Positions 34,316 to 42,785 of a stretch of DNA of 50,177 bases are shown piece by piece. The stretch's first letter is position 1; every line of letters starts with the position of its first letter. Position numbers and translations under genes: made by a program. Source of the DNA: Propionibacteriaceae bacterium. GTDB taxonomy: Bacteria > Actinomycetota > Actinomycetes > Propionibacteriales > Propionibacteriaceae. The notes beneath the pieces were generated by a model, which worked only from the letters and a program-made list of their open reading frames with translations, had not been told where the DNA came from and did not search any database. The stretch covers positions 1 through 50,177 of the forward strand of contig WRIJ01000013.1 in the NCBI GenBank assembly GCA_009782785.1. Reading direction: 5' to 3'.

Positions 34316-35231
34316 CATTCGACCAATCTACCTCACCCTCGCGGGAGAACTCATAGAGGGCAATCGCCGTAGCAACCGAAGCATTGAGGGACTCCACGGA
34401 TTCAGCGATGGGGACCCGTACCAAAACATCACAGGTTTGCCGAGCAAGCCGAGACAGGCCCTCACCCTCGGACCCAACCACGAGCACCATGGGCCCATCG
34501 ACTGCAATTTCATCAACAGGTGTCGAACCTTCACCGGCCAGTCCGATCACAGTGAACCCCGCATCTTTCAATGCAGCTAATGCCCGGTTGAGATTCACCA
34601 CCTGGCTCACTGGGAGTCGTGCAGCAGCACCAGCAGAAGCTTTCCATGCGGCAGCTGTCATCCGTGCGCTGCGCCGGTCAGGAATAACCACGCCGGCAGA
34701 ATTGAAAGCCGCAGCACTGCGAATAATGGCACCCAGATTATGGGGGTCCGTCACATGGTCGCACGCCACGACCACCAAATTGTGGAGACGAGCTTGTTCA
34801 AGTACGTCATCAAATTCGGCGTACTCAAAGTTCGGCAGTAGGAGCGCTACACCTTGATGGACGGCACCGGCAGTGAGACGATCGAGCTCTCGCCTGTTTG
34901 CTTGAAGCATCGCAATACCGTGTTCACCACAGTGCTTGATGATTTCTTTGAGGCGATCATCGCGCTCCATATCCTCTGCGATATAGGCAGTCGTCACCGG
35001 AATATCTGCCCCGAGAGCTTCAAGTACGGCGTTGCGCCCCACCACCCATTCGCCAGTGGCCTTGGATCTCGTAGGCGAGGTTTGCCGAGTCGATTGCCTC
35101 TTCGCTGCGGCTTGTTTCGCCTTATATTTGGCATGATATTCGCGGTCCTCAGCCTTCGGGGTGGGCCCACGGCCTTCCAGACCTTTACGGATGCGCCCAC
35201 CTGATCCAGCGGTGTTTCGTCCTTTACTCAC
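34308..35231 (-). CDS. rlmB: 23S rRNA (guanosine-2251 2'-O)-methyltransferase RlmB (SpoU family)
   Basis: 307 residues. A basic N-terminal tail, the L30e-like substrate-binding domain (VVGRNAVLEAL, AGAVHQGVALLL) and the SPOUT knot with motifs DPHNLGAIIRSAAAF, VVGSEGEGLSRL and SLNASVATAIALYEF. It methylates G2251 in the peptidyl-transferase P-loop. GTG 35231 is preferred over the adjacent GTG 35234 because a TAGGAT box ends 6 nt before it, as in the neighbouring leaderless genes. The rlmB-cysS neighbourhood is typical of actinobacteria. Confidence 0.95.
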   Translation of the reverse strand: MSKGRNTAGSGGRIRKGLEGRGPTPKAEDREYHAKYKAKQAAAKRQSTRQTSPTRSKATGEWVVGRNAVLEALGADIPVTTAYIAEDMERDDRLKEIIKHCGEHGIAMLQANRRELDRLTAGAVHQGVALLLPNFEYAEFDDVLEQARLHNLVVVACDHVTDPHNLGAIIRSAAAFNSAGVVIPDRRSARMTAAAWKASAGAAARLPVSQVVNLNRALAALKDAGFTVIGLAGEGSTPVDEIAVDGPMVLVVGSEGEGLSRLARQTCDVLVRVPIAESVESLNASVATAIALYEFSREGEVDWSNDE

Positions 35232-35237
35232 CACTAA

Positions 35238-35243
35238 ATCCTA
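35238..35243 (-). promoter_or_regulatory. -10 box of rlmB (leaderless)
   Basis: TAGGAT on the minus strand, 6 nt before GTG 35231; the same hexamer and gap precede cysS. Confidence 0.55.
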
Positions 35244-35333
35244 CTTCACTTATCTCTCACCATGACATTTCCACCTCACCGCCGTCATTCTATGTACACC
35301 CAAACTGCGGTGATTCTACACATCCCCACCACC

Positions 35334-35369
35334 GTCATTCTGCGGAGCACTGCGACTCGCAGAATCCAG
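35334..35369. repeat. REP-like palindrome
   Basis: GTCATTCTGCGGAGCACTGC then GACTCGCAGAATCCAG. It lies between rlmB and cysS; a half-copy (GTCATTCT) is at 35284. Confidence 0.8.
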
Positions 35370-35387
35370 GGTGACCTGGGTCGGGTT

Positions 35388-36788
35388 CTACGAGAGTGTC
35401 CAGCGGGGGCCGTGGGGAGTATCTTCGATGGTGAGACCCATATCCGAGAGCTGGTCGCGGATTGTGTCGGCCGCTTCAAAGTCTTTGCGGGTACGCGCTG
35501 CTGCACGCTGATCGAGCAGGGCGCGTACGAGACCATCGACCACGTCTGTCAGGTCACTGGTTGTGGCAGTCCCCCAGATGGGGTCGTCTGCTCTCAGCCC
35601 GAGAACACTCAGCATTGCTTGAACCTGGGCGAGACACTGCCCCACCACCACTAGATCACCGCCGTCAAGGCTGCGGTTGCCCTCGCGTACTGTCTCATAG
35701 AGAACAGCTAAGGCACCAGGTGTACCCAGGTCATCATCCATTGCTTCAGCAAATCGAGTGGGGACATCCATCACATCACCATCACCACACGCCTCCCGAG
35801 CGCGAGAGACAAAAGAATCCACCCGTTCAAGAGCTGTCGAGGTTTCATCCAACGCCTCATCCGAATACTCGATCATGGAACGATAGTGGGGTGCCAGTAG
35901 ATAGAGTCGTACCGCCCGAGCAGGCCAGCGCTGGGTCACCTCAGAAACCAACATCCCATTGCCGAGCGACTTGCTCATCTTCTCCCCGGATGTTGTCACC
36001 CATCCATTGTGCAACCAAAAACGCGCGAACCCTCGTCCGGCTGCCTGAGACTGAGCTAGTTCGTTTTCGTGATGGGGGAACTGGAGGTCGATGCCACCAC
36101 CGTGAATATCGAAAGAATCACCAAGGTATTTCCCAGCCATCGCAGAGCACTCCAGATGCCAACCGGGACGCCCACGCCCCCAAGGCGTCGACCAGGAAGC
36201 AGTCACAGGTTCACCCAGCTTGTACCCTTTCCACAGGGCAAAATCCCTCGGGTCTTTTTTCCCTCGAGGATCAGCATCCTGTGCTGGGTCCATATCATCT
36301 GGTTTCTGGCCTGAGAGTTCACCGTACGGCGCCCAGGACCGTACATCAAAATACACATCCCCTGACCCGTCATCCGCCACGTACGCATGACCTCGATCGA
36401 TGAGCTGCTCAATCAGTTCAATCATCTCCGGGATATGGCCTGTCGCCCGCGGTTCATAGGTGGGGGGTTGGATACCTAAAGCGGCATAGGCCCGATGGAG
36501 TTCGCGTTCATTTGCGTACGCATGGACGTACCACTCCACTCCCGCTTCAACCGATTTGGCAAGGATCTTGTCGTCAATGTCGGTCACATTCGTCACAAGG
36601 GTAACCCGATATCCTGAGGTGGTCAGCCAACGCCGCAGTACGTCGAATACGATCTCTTTTCGAATGTGCCCCACGTGTGGAGCGGACTGCACTGTGAGCC
36701 CACAACAGTAGATGGATACCTCGCCGGGTACGAGCGGTTCAAATCGGATCTGGGCCCGCCTGGCCGTATCATAGAGCGACAGTGTCAT
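35388..36788 (-). CDS. cysS: Cysteinyl-tRNA synthetase
   Basis: 466 residues, class I synthetase that charges tRNA-Cys. The HIGH signature appears as HVGH (38-41) after [16 protein letters not shown] is at 270-274. Zinc ligands are seen in CCGLTV, HLECSAM (Cys214) and [11 protein letters not shown]. The anticodon-binding helices (RARIAVR-type [18 protein letters not shown]) close the protein. A TAGGAT box ends 6 nt before the ATG and overlaps the stop codon of the upstream DUF4032 gene, so cysS is probably leaderless and separately started. Confidence 0.97.
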   Translation of the reverse strand: MTLSLYDTARRAQIRFEPLVPGEVSIYCCGLTVQSAPHVGHIRKEIVFDVLRRWLTTSGYRVTLVTNVTDIDDKILAKSVEAGVEWYVHAYANERELHRAYAALGIQPPTYEPRATGHIPEMIELIEQLIDRGHAYVADDGSGDVYFDVRSWAPYGELSGQKPDDMDPAQDADPRGKKDPRDFALWKGYKLGEPVTASWSTPWGRGRPGWHLECSAMAGKYLGDSFDIHGGGIDLQFPHHENELAQSQAAGRGFARFWLHNGWVTTSGEKMSKSLGNGMLVSEVTQRWPARAVRLYLLAPHYRSMIEYSDEALDETSTALERVDSFVSRAREACGDGDVMDVPTRFAEAMDDDLGTPGALAVLYETVREGNRSLDGGDLVVVGQCLAQVQAMLSVLGLRADDPIWGTATTSDLTDVVDGLVRALLDQRAAARTRKDFEAADTIRDQLSDMGLTIEDTPHGPRWTLS

Positions 36789-36794
36789 AGGGCT

Positions 36795-36800
36795 ATCCTA
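36795..36800 (-). promoter_or_regulatory. -10 box of cysS overlapping the DUF4032 stop codon
   Basis: TAGGAT; its first three bases are the TAG stop of the upstream gene. Gap of 6 nt to ATG 36788. Confidence 0.55.
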
Positions 36801-38018
36801 CTGGTCCGCATGGAAGTCAGGAGTGCCCAGCACCTCATCGGGGAGCGGTTCAAGAACATCATTGATATATCCGCACACTGCTTCAATAAGAGGTACGTCA
36901 CGTTGTTCATGTTGGGACATGAACCATCGATAATCGAGAAGCTCATGGAACACTTGGGCCGGTTCACGTTTCCCCCACAATTCGGCGGGAACCTCGGCCA
37001 TGACTGGGCCGAAAACTTCTGTCAACCACTGGTGAGCTACCACTGATTCAGGTACTTTCGTTTGTCCAGAACGGAAGCGGTACGAATCGAGGGAATTGAG
37101 AATACGGCGAGCCTGATTCTCTTCAGTATCGAGCCCTGTTAGTTTCATGAGGCGACGTTGATGATGTCCCGCATCAACCACCTTGGGTTGGATGCGAATC
37201 TTTGACCCGCCAGAGGCTGTCTCGATATCCATCTCTGCCACATCAAAACCGAGAGCGTTGAGTCGTCGTACTCTTCCCTCAATTCGTTCACGCTGGCTAC
37301 CAAGAAACTCTTCCACACCGGTCAGTTCCTTCCACAATTCGCGATACCTCGCTTCAACATTGTTGACCAGTGACTGAGGATCATATTCTGGTAGTAGCAT
37401 TCCCGCTGCTTGGAGGTCAAGGAAATCCCCAAACAGATTAACCCGTGCGATCTCCAGATCCTCCTCACGTTGTCCATTAGTGAGCTGTGGATAGAGTCTC
37501 CCTGTTTCTGCATCAACAAGGTACGCCGCGAAGGCTCCAGCATCGCGACGAAACAAGATATTCGACAGCGACACATCCCCCCACTGAAAACCCACCAGGT
37601 GAAGTCGCGCAATGAGGACAACCATGGCATCGAGGAGTCGTGAAACGGTTTCTTGACGTACCCCAGGGGTGAACAAGGTGCGGTACGGCAGGGAGTATTC
37701 GAGGTGGCGGGTGAGCAGTATCGACACCCGCTGTTTGCCTTTTTGGGATACTCGGTCGGAGACGATGCCCACTGGTTCAACAGCAGGACAACCTAAACGG
37801 TTCAGGTCGTGCAGGAGCCTATATTCGTGGTGAGCAAGTTCTTCGACTAATTCTTTGGCTGCCAACACTGAATCCCCCACAGCAATGAATCTCACGACGT
37901 GGCGCGAAATACCTTGGGGTAAGGCCACCAGTAATTCTTTGGGCCATTTCGCTAATTTGGTATCCCAAGGAAAGTGGAGGAGCTGCGAATCGGGTGTCGC
38001 TGAAATGATCTTGGGCAC
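36798..38018 (-). CDS. DUF4032 protein with kinase-like N-terminal domain
   Basis: 406 residues, GTG start. The N-terminal 210 residues resemble lipopolysaccharide/ABC1-type kinases: FQWGDVSLSNILFRRD has the catalytic-loop pattern (D-x(4)-N), and YLVDAETGRLYP stands where the DFG-like metal-binding Asp should be. The C-terminal half (EVFGPVMAEVPAELWGKREP, HELLDYRWFMSQHEQRDV) is DUF4032, a family almost confined to actinobacteria. The substrate is unknown. AAGAAT six bases before the GTG could be a -10 box. Upstream neighbour of cysS. Confidence 0.88.
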   Translation of the reverse strand: MPKIISATPDSQLLHFPWDTKLAKWPKELLVALPQGISRHVVRFIAVGDSVLAAKELVEELAHHEYRLLHDLNRLGCPAVEPVGIVSDRVSQKGKQRVSILLTRHLEYSLPYRTLFTPGVRQETVSRLLDAMVVLIARLHLVGFQWGDVSLSNILFRRDAGAFAAYLVDAETGRLYPQLTNGQREEDLEIARVNLFGDFLDLQAAGMLLPEYDPQSLVNNVEARYRELWKELTGVEEFLGSQRERIEGRVRRLNALGFDVAEMDIETASGGSKIRIQPKVVDAGHHQRRLMKLTGLDTEENQARRILNSLDSYRFRSGQTKVPESVVAHQWLTEVFGPVMAEVPAELWGKREPAQVFHELLDYRWFMSQHEQRDVPLIEAVCGYINDVLEPLPDEVLGTPDFHADQ

Positions 38019-38118
38019 GTGTCTATTCTTTCACTCCACCGGAGTGACTCGATCGAATTCGACAGAAACATCACGATGCAGGTTCAGGTCAGGGGAGCTT
38101 CGCACTCACTCTTTTCCC

Positions 38119-38304
38119 GTCACCCTGCGGAGCGAAGCGACTCGCAGGGTCCAGATATCACACTGACCACTACGGTGACCGTCGGCTGTTCATGATCACC
38201 CACAGACTCCACATCGGGGAACTCACTAGTCTGGATTCCTGCCAAGTCGTGCTGGCGCACTCCGCGGAATGACACCAACGCCGTCAATCTGCGGAGTGAA
38301 GCGA
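38119..38304. repeat. REP composite (two full palindromes and one half)
   Basis: Full copies at 38119-38154 (GTCACCCTGCGGAGCGAAGC, then GACTCGCAGGGTCCAG) and 38231-38273 (CTGGATTCCTGCCAAGTCGT ... GCGGAATGAC), plus a half-copy at 38283-38304. The first two and the sequence between them form a diverged third copy of the 138-bp repeat at 24020 and 24385. This fills the gap between the DUF4032 gene and the repeat protein. Confidence 0.8.
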
Positions 38305-38308
38305 AATT

Positions 38309-39784
38309 TTACTTCTTGGAGCCCAGATGGATGTCGATGTTGTCAACAGTTGATCCGGATCCACCCGTGACAAGGGTGATGAGCTCCGAATCAGGCATGG
38401 GACGGTACGGCTCTTCCGTACTCACTCGAATCCCTGAATCGCCCGAATAGCCGCCATGCCAGGCGTCCTCATAATCTTCAGCTAAAGCAATCACCACATA
38501 GGTCACATCCGGGGGTACATCCAGCAAGTACTGCCCCGACTCTGAGGAAGCATAGATCCGAGAATTCGCGCATCCACCAGGGAACTGATGGGGACTTCCA
38601 GCGGGTGCCTCTTCCAGGAGAGCCCGATAGTACAACTGCTCGCCTCGCTTCTCCACCGGGCATGCAATCAGGCGTACATCAGTCTTCTTCACGATCCGTG
38701 GAGGATAGACCGTACCCACAATCGTCAAGGCCCGCTGGAGAGTGACATCGATCCCTTCCAGGCACTCACCCACTCCAGGAGCGACCAGTTGAATCACCTT
38801 GTCGTTCGGCAATCGCGGTGACCTCCCCATGTACCCGCCGTACCATGTGGTCAACCAGTTTCCTGAACATGAAGCCCGCACAATATAGGTCTGTCCAGGA
38901 ATGAGACCAGTGAGAATATAGGCTCCAGACTCGTCAACTCCTGTTTCGACAACCCCCTCAAATCCACCATCCTCGTACACTGCACAAGCACGTACCCACG
39001 TTTTTGAATCACCGCCCGAGATCACCCCCGAAATTGATGATCCTGCCACGAGAGTGATATCTTCTCCATCGCGGGTCTGGCCACCCTCGGGTGCAGTGAT
39101 CGTCGCTATCTTGCCCTGGGGAACAACACCAGACTTCGGCCCGACCCAGCCTCCACGCCACACCATGGGATATCCCCACACCTGAGCATAGAAAGAGTAG
39201 GTCGCTCCAGGAATGACCACGAAAGAAAACTTCCCGTCCGCTTCCAAATAGTGTTCGATCGGATCAGAGCCATCCTCAGGTACGCACGTCACCGACCCGC
39301 GAGTATGGTAGGCGAATCCTCCATGGGGTTCCAAGGTCACTGGCGTACCATCAACGAACAGTACGCGCCCAGAAATCCTTGCCCCTGTGACGAGTGGAAT
39401 ATCGACTCTCACCTCTCCAGGATCTCCTGGACGTACCCAGCTCACTTTCGGGTTGAGAAGGTCCCCATCACTGAGAGCATCAGAAGTGGTGGCAAAACCA
39501 CCATGAGCTGTGGTGAGCAATGCTGGAGCATCGACTTCTTCACTGTGCCGCCACGGGTCGATCCCCACCCAGAGGGCATATTCGCATTCAGGGTCGAGCT
39601 CTTTAATCCTGTAAACACCCTGCTTATCGATTTGGCTCCAGCGGTGCTTCCGCCACACCGGGGCTTTTCCGGACGGGTCAATCTGCGCAGCCACCACGAG
39701 GTGAGGAAAACGTTCAGGTTCACCATCGGGAGCGCTTTGGGTTACCGTACCCGAGATTTCTGCGGTACGACCAACTGTATTCAT
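38309..39784 (-). CDS. Repeat protein with carboxypeptidase-regulatory-like modules
   Basis: 491 residues, unknown function. Three modules of about 110-120 residues share a transthyretin-like pattern (hydrophobic strand, G-x-Y-x-L/F, T-Y-x-x-x-A) and end in W-x-G-G-Y/W-x-G: VWRGGWVGPKSG, TWYGGYMGRSPR and AWHGGYSGDSG, each followed by a 'LITLVxGG'-type strand. An N-terminal partial module starts at ISGTVTQSAPDG. Such modules are normally extracellular, yet no signal peptide or anchor is visible. ATG 39784 lies 7 nt from TATCGT, so it is probably leaderless; the GGGAGG just before it is too close to act in initiation. A GTG at 39793 would add three residues and no signal. Confidence 0.78.
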   Translation of the reverse strand: MNTVGRTAEISGTVTQSAPDGEPERFPHLVVAAQIDPSGKAPVWRKHRWSQIDKQGVYRIKELDPECEYALWVGIDPWRHSEEVDAPALLTTAHGGFATTSDALSDGDLLNPKVSWVRPGDPGEVRVDIPLVTGARISGRVLFVDGTPVTLEPHGGFAYHTRGSVTCVPEDGSDPIEHYLEADGKFSFVVIPGATYSFYAQVWGYPMVWRGGWVGPKSGVVPQGKIATITAPEGGQTRDGEDITLVAGSSISGVISGGDSKTWVRACAVYEDGGFEGVVETGVDESGAYILTGLIPGQTYIVRASCSGNWLTTWYGGYMGRSPRLPNDKVIQLVAPGVGECLEGIDVTLQRALTIVGTVYPPRIVKKTDVRLIACPVEKRGEQLYYRALLEEAPAGSPHQFPGGCANSRIYASSESGQYLLDVPPDVTYVVIALAEDYEDAWHGGYSGDSGIRVSTEEPYRPMPDSELITLVTGGSGSTVDNIDIHLGSKK

Positions 39785-39791
39785 ACCTCCC

Positions 39792-39797
39792 ACGATA
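39792..39797 (-). promoter_or_regulatory. -10 box of the repeat-protein gene (leaderless)
   Basis: TATCGT on the minus strand, 7-nt gap to ATG 39784. Confidence 0.45.
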
Positions 39798-39810
39798 CTT
39801 GAGGAGGTCG

Positions 39811-39844
39811 GCCCCCAGGGGGGTCACGTCCCGTGACGCGGGAC
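39811..39844 (-). terminator. GC-rich hairpins between the ABC ATPase gene and the repeat-protein gene
   Basis: GTCCCG-TGACG-CGGGAC (39828-39844), GTCACG-TCC-CGTGAC (39823-39837) and GCCCCC-A-GGGGGG (39811-39823). The first two overlap and exclude each other. There is no U-run; they probably end the ABC ATPase transcript just before the next promoter. Confidence 0.4.
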
Positions 39845-39922
39845 GGCAATCTGAACCTCACAGCATGCGAAGTCTGTACGCACAGCCAACAACGACCAGT
39901 TTTCCTGGTTGACGAATCTTTT

Positions 39923-41011
39923 TCACAGGCGCAACTGGGTTTCATTAGAGAAGACGTGAATAGCATCCTCAGGCGCATTCAGACGTATTGTCGCACCGGG
40001 AGAAACACCAAGGTTAGAAGAGGTACGGGCAACGATCTGCTGAGCTGTGAGACGTTGCTCCTCATCCAACCCCGACAAAGTTGTATAGAGGAAGGTGTCC
40101 GAACCTAGCTCCTCCACCACAGAGACATCCACTGCGATACCCTGATCAGCAACATCGAAGGATTCTGGGCGTATCCCCAGGGTCAGAGTCTTTTCTTGAT
40201 CAGCTTTGGCCAGAATCTCGCGTGCAACCGGCACCACATAGTCACCGATTTGTACCCCACCATCAACCACGTCACCAACGAGGAGGTTCATCGCTGGTGA
40301 CCCAATGAATCCGGCTACAAACAGATTCACTGGAGCGTGATAGAGGGTCAACGGCGTATCTACTTGCTGGAGAAGGCCGTCCTTCATGACCGCCACACGA
40401 TGCCCCATGGTCATAGCTTCCACCTGGTCATGGGTCACGTATACCGTTGTCACACCGAGGCGCTGCTGGAGTGCTGCGATTTGGGTACGAGTAGATACCC
40501 GCAACTTGGCATCAAGGTTCGACAATGGCTCATCCATGAGGAAAACCTGCGGTTGGCGTACGATCGCACGACCCATCGCTACACGTTGGCGCTGGCCACC
40601 AGAGAGTGCCTTAGGTTTGCGAGTTAGAAACTCTTCGAGACCAAGCAACTGTGCTGCTTGCTCAACACGAGTTTTCCGCTCAGCGCGTGAAACACCAGCC
40701 ATCTTCAGCGCAAAACCCATGTTCTCTGCCACAGTCATGTGCGGATAGAGAGCATAGTTTTGGAAGACCATAGCAATGTCACGATCTTTCGGTGGAAGAT
40801 CGGTCACATCGCGTTCACCGATAAAGATCTGCCCCTCGTTGACCTCTTCGAGGCCTGCGAGCATCCGCAGTGAAGTTGATTTTCCGCACCCTGAAGGCCC
40901 GACGAGTACCATGAACTCGCCGTCACCGATGTCGAGAGTGAAATTGCTCACAGCCGGGTGGTCTGATCCGGGGTATGTGCGTGCCGCATTCAAAAATTGC
41001 ACAGTAGCCAT
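39923..41011 (-). CDS. Sugar-type ABC transporter ATP-binding protein (UgpC/MsmK-like)
   Basis: 362 residues. Energises uptake of sugars or glycerol-phosphate. Walker A GPSGCGKST (38-46), Q-loop Gln84, signature LSGGQ (136-140), Walker B VFLMDE (156-161), and YVTHDQVEAMTM with the switch His. The C-terminal 130 residues are the OB-fold (TOBE) domain typical of MalK/UgpC/MsmK (GIRPESFDV). ATG 41011 is used: the frame runs open upstream but homology starts at MATVQFLNAARTY. It is an orphan, with no permease or binding protein nearby, so it probably serves several sugar importers, as MsmK does. Confidence 0.94.
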   Translation of the reverse strand: MATVQFLNAARTYPGSDHPAVSNFTLDIGDGEFMVLVGPSGCGKSTSLRMLAGLEEVNEGQIFIGERDVTDLPPKDRDIAMVFQNYALYPHMTVAENMGFALKMAGVSRAERKTRVEQAAQLLGLEEFLTRKPKALSGGQRQRVAMGRAIVRQPQVFLMDEPLSNLDAKLRVSTRTQIAALQQRLGVTTVYVTHDQVEAMTMGHRVAVMKDGLLQQVDTPLTLYHAPVNLFVAGFIGSPAMNLLVGDVVDGGVQIGDYVVPVAREILAKADQEKTLTLGIRPESFDVADQGIAVDVSVVEELGSDTFLYTTLSGLDEEQRLTAQQIVARTSSNLGVSPGATIRLNAPEDAIHVFSNETQLRL

Positions 41012-41124
41012 GATGGTTCTACCTTTCCACGGGCGGTACGTGCCCGACGATCCTGAGTGGAGGATGAATACCTTCAACACAAGTGTTCCAGGTTTCCTGC
41101 GTTCGTCAAGTTTTCTAGACCCGC

Positions 41125-41130
41125 TAGGGT
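41125..41130 (+). promoter_or_regulatory. -10 box of the VTT-family gene (leaderless)
   Basis: TAGGGT with a 6-nt gap to GTG 41137. Confidence 0.5.
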
Positions 41131-41136
41131 AGACCA

Positions 41137-41901
41137 GTGAGCGAAAACGTCGACACTCCTGTGCAGGAGAATACGGAAGAAACCCCCTGGTGGGATGATC
41201 CTTCGCTCCCATGGAAACATAAACCTACTCGAGCTGACTTGGCTTGTTGGAGTTGGATCGCTGTTGTCTCGATCTATGCCCTCGGGTTGCTTCCACTTCG
41301 TGCGATCCTCATTGGATGGTCTCCACCAGCAGCGGCGATGATCACTGGGGGCCGTACCTCTGTGGTCGCCACTGGTGCTTTCGCCTCGGTGAGCACTCAT
41401 CCACATATCTTCTGGTGGACTCTACTGATATGGGTGGTCGCTGGGCTGTCTTTGGTCAAATTTTCTTGGGTGTACTGGTGGGCAGGAAAATTGTGGGGTA
41501 CGGGGATCATCGACCTCCTGGCGGGACAATCACCTCGCGCCCAGAAACGCGCACAACGGGCCGTACATCTGACGAATCGTTTCTGGCTCGTGGCTATTTT
41601 CCTCACCTTCCTTCCCATACCTTTCCCTATGCCTATTGTGTACGCAGCAATCGGGGCAGCCGGTACACCGCTCAAACGCTTCCTTCCTCCAGTGATCGTC
41701 TGCTCGCTGATCTTCCAAGCAGGATATCTAGCCTTGGGGTGGTGGATTGGTGAACCTGCAGTCAAATTGGTTAATCTTTATGCCCAATTCATGTGGTACG
41801 TCGTTGCCGGAATCCTGGTGATGATGCTCATCGGTTGGTGGGTTCGTGGGCGCCGTACTGCCGACATGGCAACTAACCCAGCAGAAGGTGAAGACAACTA
41901 G
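41137..41901 (+). CDS. VTT/DedA-like membrane protein
   Basis: 254 residues, about five membrane segments. The central part (FSWVYWWAGKLWGTGIIDLL then AVHLTNRFWLVAIFLTFLPI, PFPMPIVYAAIGAAGTPLKR) has the re-entrant helix pattern of the VTT/DedA family, which moves lipid carriers or keeps the membrane potential. A 40-residue charged N-terminus precedes. GTG 41137 is supported by the TAGGGT box. Its stop overlaps the stop of the convergent gene in CTAG. Confidence 0.7.
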   Translation: MSENVDTPVQENTEETPWWDDPSLPWKHKPTRADLACWSWIAVVSIYALGLLPLRAILIGWSPPAAAMITGGRTSVVATGAFASVSTHPHIFWWTLLIWVVAGLSLVKFSWVYWWAGKLWGTGIIDLLAGQSPRAQKRAQRAVHLTNRFWLVAIFLTFLPIPFPMPIVYAAIGAAGTPLKRFLPPVIVCSLIFQAGYLALGWWIGEPAVKLVNLYAQFMWYVVAGILVMMLIGWWVRGRRTADMATNPAEGEDN

Positions 41902-42596
41902 ACAGCAATAGCCGTCTCGTCGTATCTCTCCGGGTCCCCATCCGTGACAGGTACGCGTTTGATCGGGGCAGCCAAGTCGATGGTACGAACCGTCCGGGTT
42001 GCGGTGGGTGCCGATAGATAGGTGGCTGGTACGACAGTAATCGGATCCCACAACGACATTTGAACATCCCCATTAGGCCCGACCACTCCACCATGCTCAG
42101 TGAACGGTGATTCTTCTTTCTTCTCGACGTGAACCACCATTGTCTCTTCCCCATCACTTAATTCAGCTTCAGCAACAATGGCATCAAGTTGGCGGCGTAC
42201 GCGGCGGGCCTCAAAGTGGGAGAACCCCACCCAGAGTGCCACCATACCCAATCCAACGACGGGGACGTACCCAGCGATCACTGAGAGCAACGCGAGCGGG
42301 ATGGTCGCCAAAGCCACGACAAGTAAGGCAATGAAAACGAAGGTACGGCGTTTCTCTGCTTTGACCGCTAGTCGTTGGGCAGTACGTCGGGCTGCTCGGC
42401 GCATGAGCAGTGTCGACACTGGAGCAGAAAGTTCATCTGAGGGTGTCGATGAATGAATAGTTTTGAGTGTGTTCGTTCCCGTACCCTGCTCGTCCACCTC
42501 TTCTTGGGTGGGAATATGCCAACTGAGTTGGCGGGGTACGAGATAGAACAAGCATGCGACGACGAGCACCACAAAGATGGGACCAGACGTATACAT
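41898..42596 (-). CDS. SepX/GlpR-like membrane protein
   Basis: 232 residues: an N-terminal helix (GPIFVVLVVACLFYLVPRQL), a cytoplasmic Arg-rich stretch (LLMRRAARRTAQRLAVKAEKRR) and two closely spaced helices (FVFIALLVVALATIPLALLS; VPVVGLGMVALWVGF). A cytoplasmic tail follows. The layout, with the opening membrane helix ending in LVPR, resembles actinobacterial SepX/GlpR, a divisome membrane protein. This is a moderate-confidence guess from topology. Probably leaderless, with TAATCT 7 nt before ATG. Confidence 0.55.
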   Translation of the reverse strand: MYTSGPIFVVLVVACLFYLVPRQLSWHIPTQEEVDEQGTGTNTLKTIHSSTPSDELSAPVSTLLMRRAARRTAQRLAVKAEKRRTFVFIALLVVALATIPLALLSVIAGYVPVVGLGMVALWVGFSHFEARRVRRQLDAIVAEAELSDGEETMVVHVEKKEESPFTEHGGVVGPNGDVQMSLWDPITVVPATYLSAPTATRTVRTIDLAAPIKRVPVTDGDPERYDETAIAV

Positions 42597-42603
42597 AGGT
42601 TTC

Positions 42604-42609
42604 AGATTA
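42604..42609 (-). promoter_or_regulatory. -10 box of the SepX-like gene (leaderless)
   Basis: TAATCT on the minus strand, 7-nt gap to ATG 42596. Confidence 0.45.
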
Positions 42610-42785
42610 ACCCATGGGCGGGAAATTCGGTGGAAAACGCGCCGGATTTCCCTCCCCCTTGTTTCCTCATCCAGGAGCGTAAGTCAGTAGACTCTGTCTA
42701 GCTGTTGTTCCAGTGTTCACCGTCGATGTTCTCTGATTCTTGGGGCACTCTTGGGTGGATCTGGTGGAAAAGATTGTGGGGTTTG

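Noticed and set aside
35462-36403. 313-codon open frame opposite cysS
   Set aside because: Antisense shadow, His/Pro/Arg-rich product with no domain.
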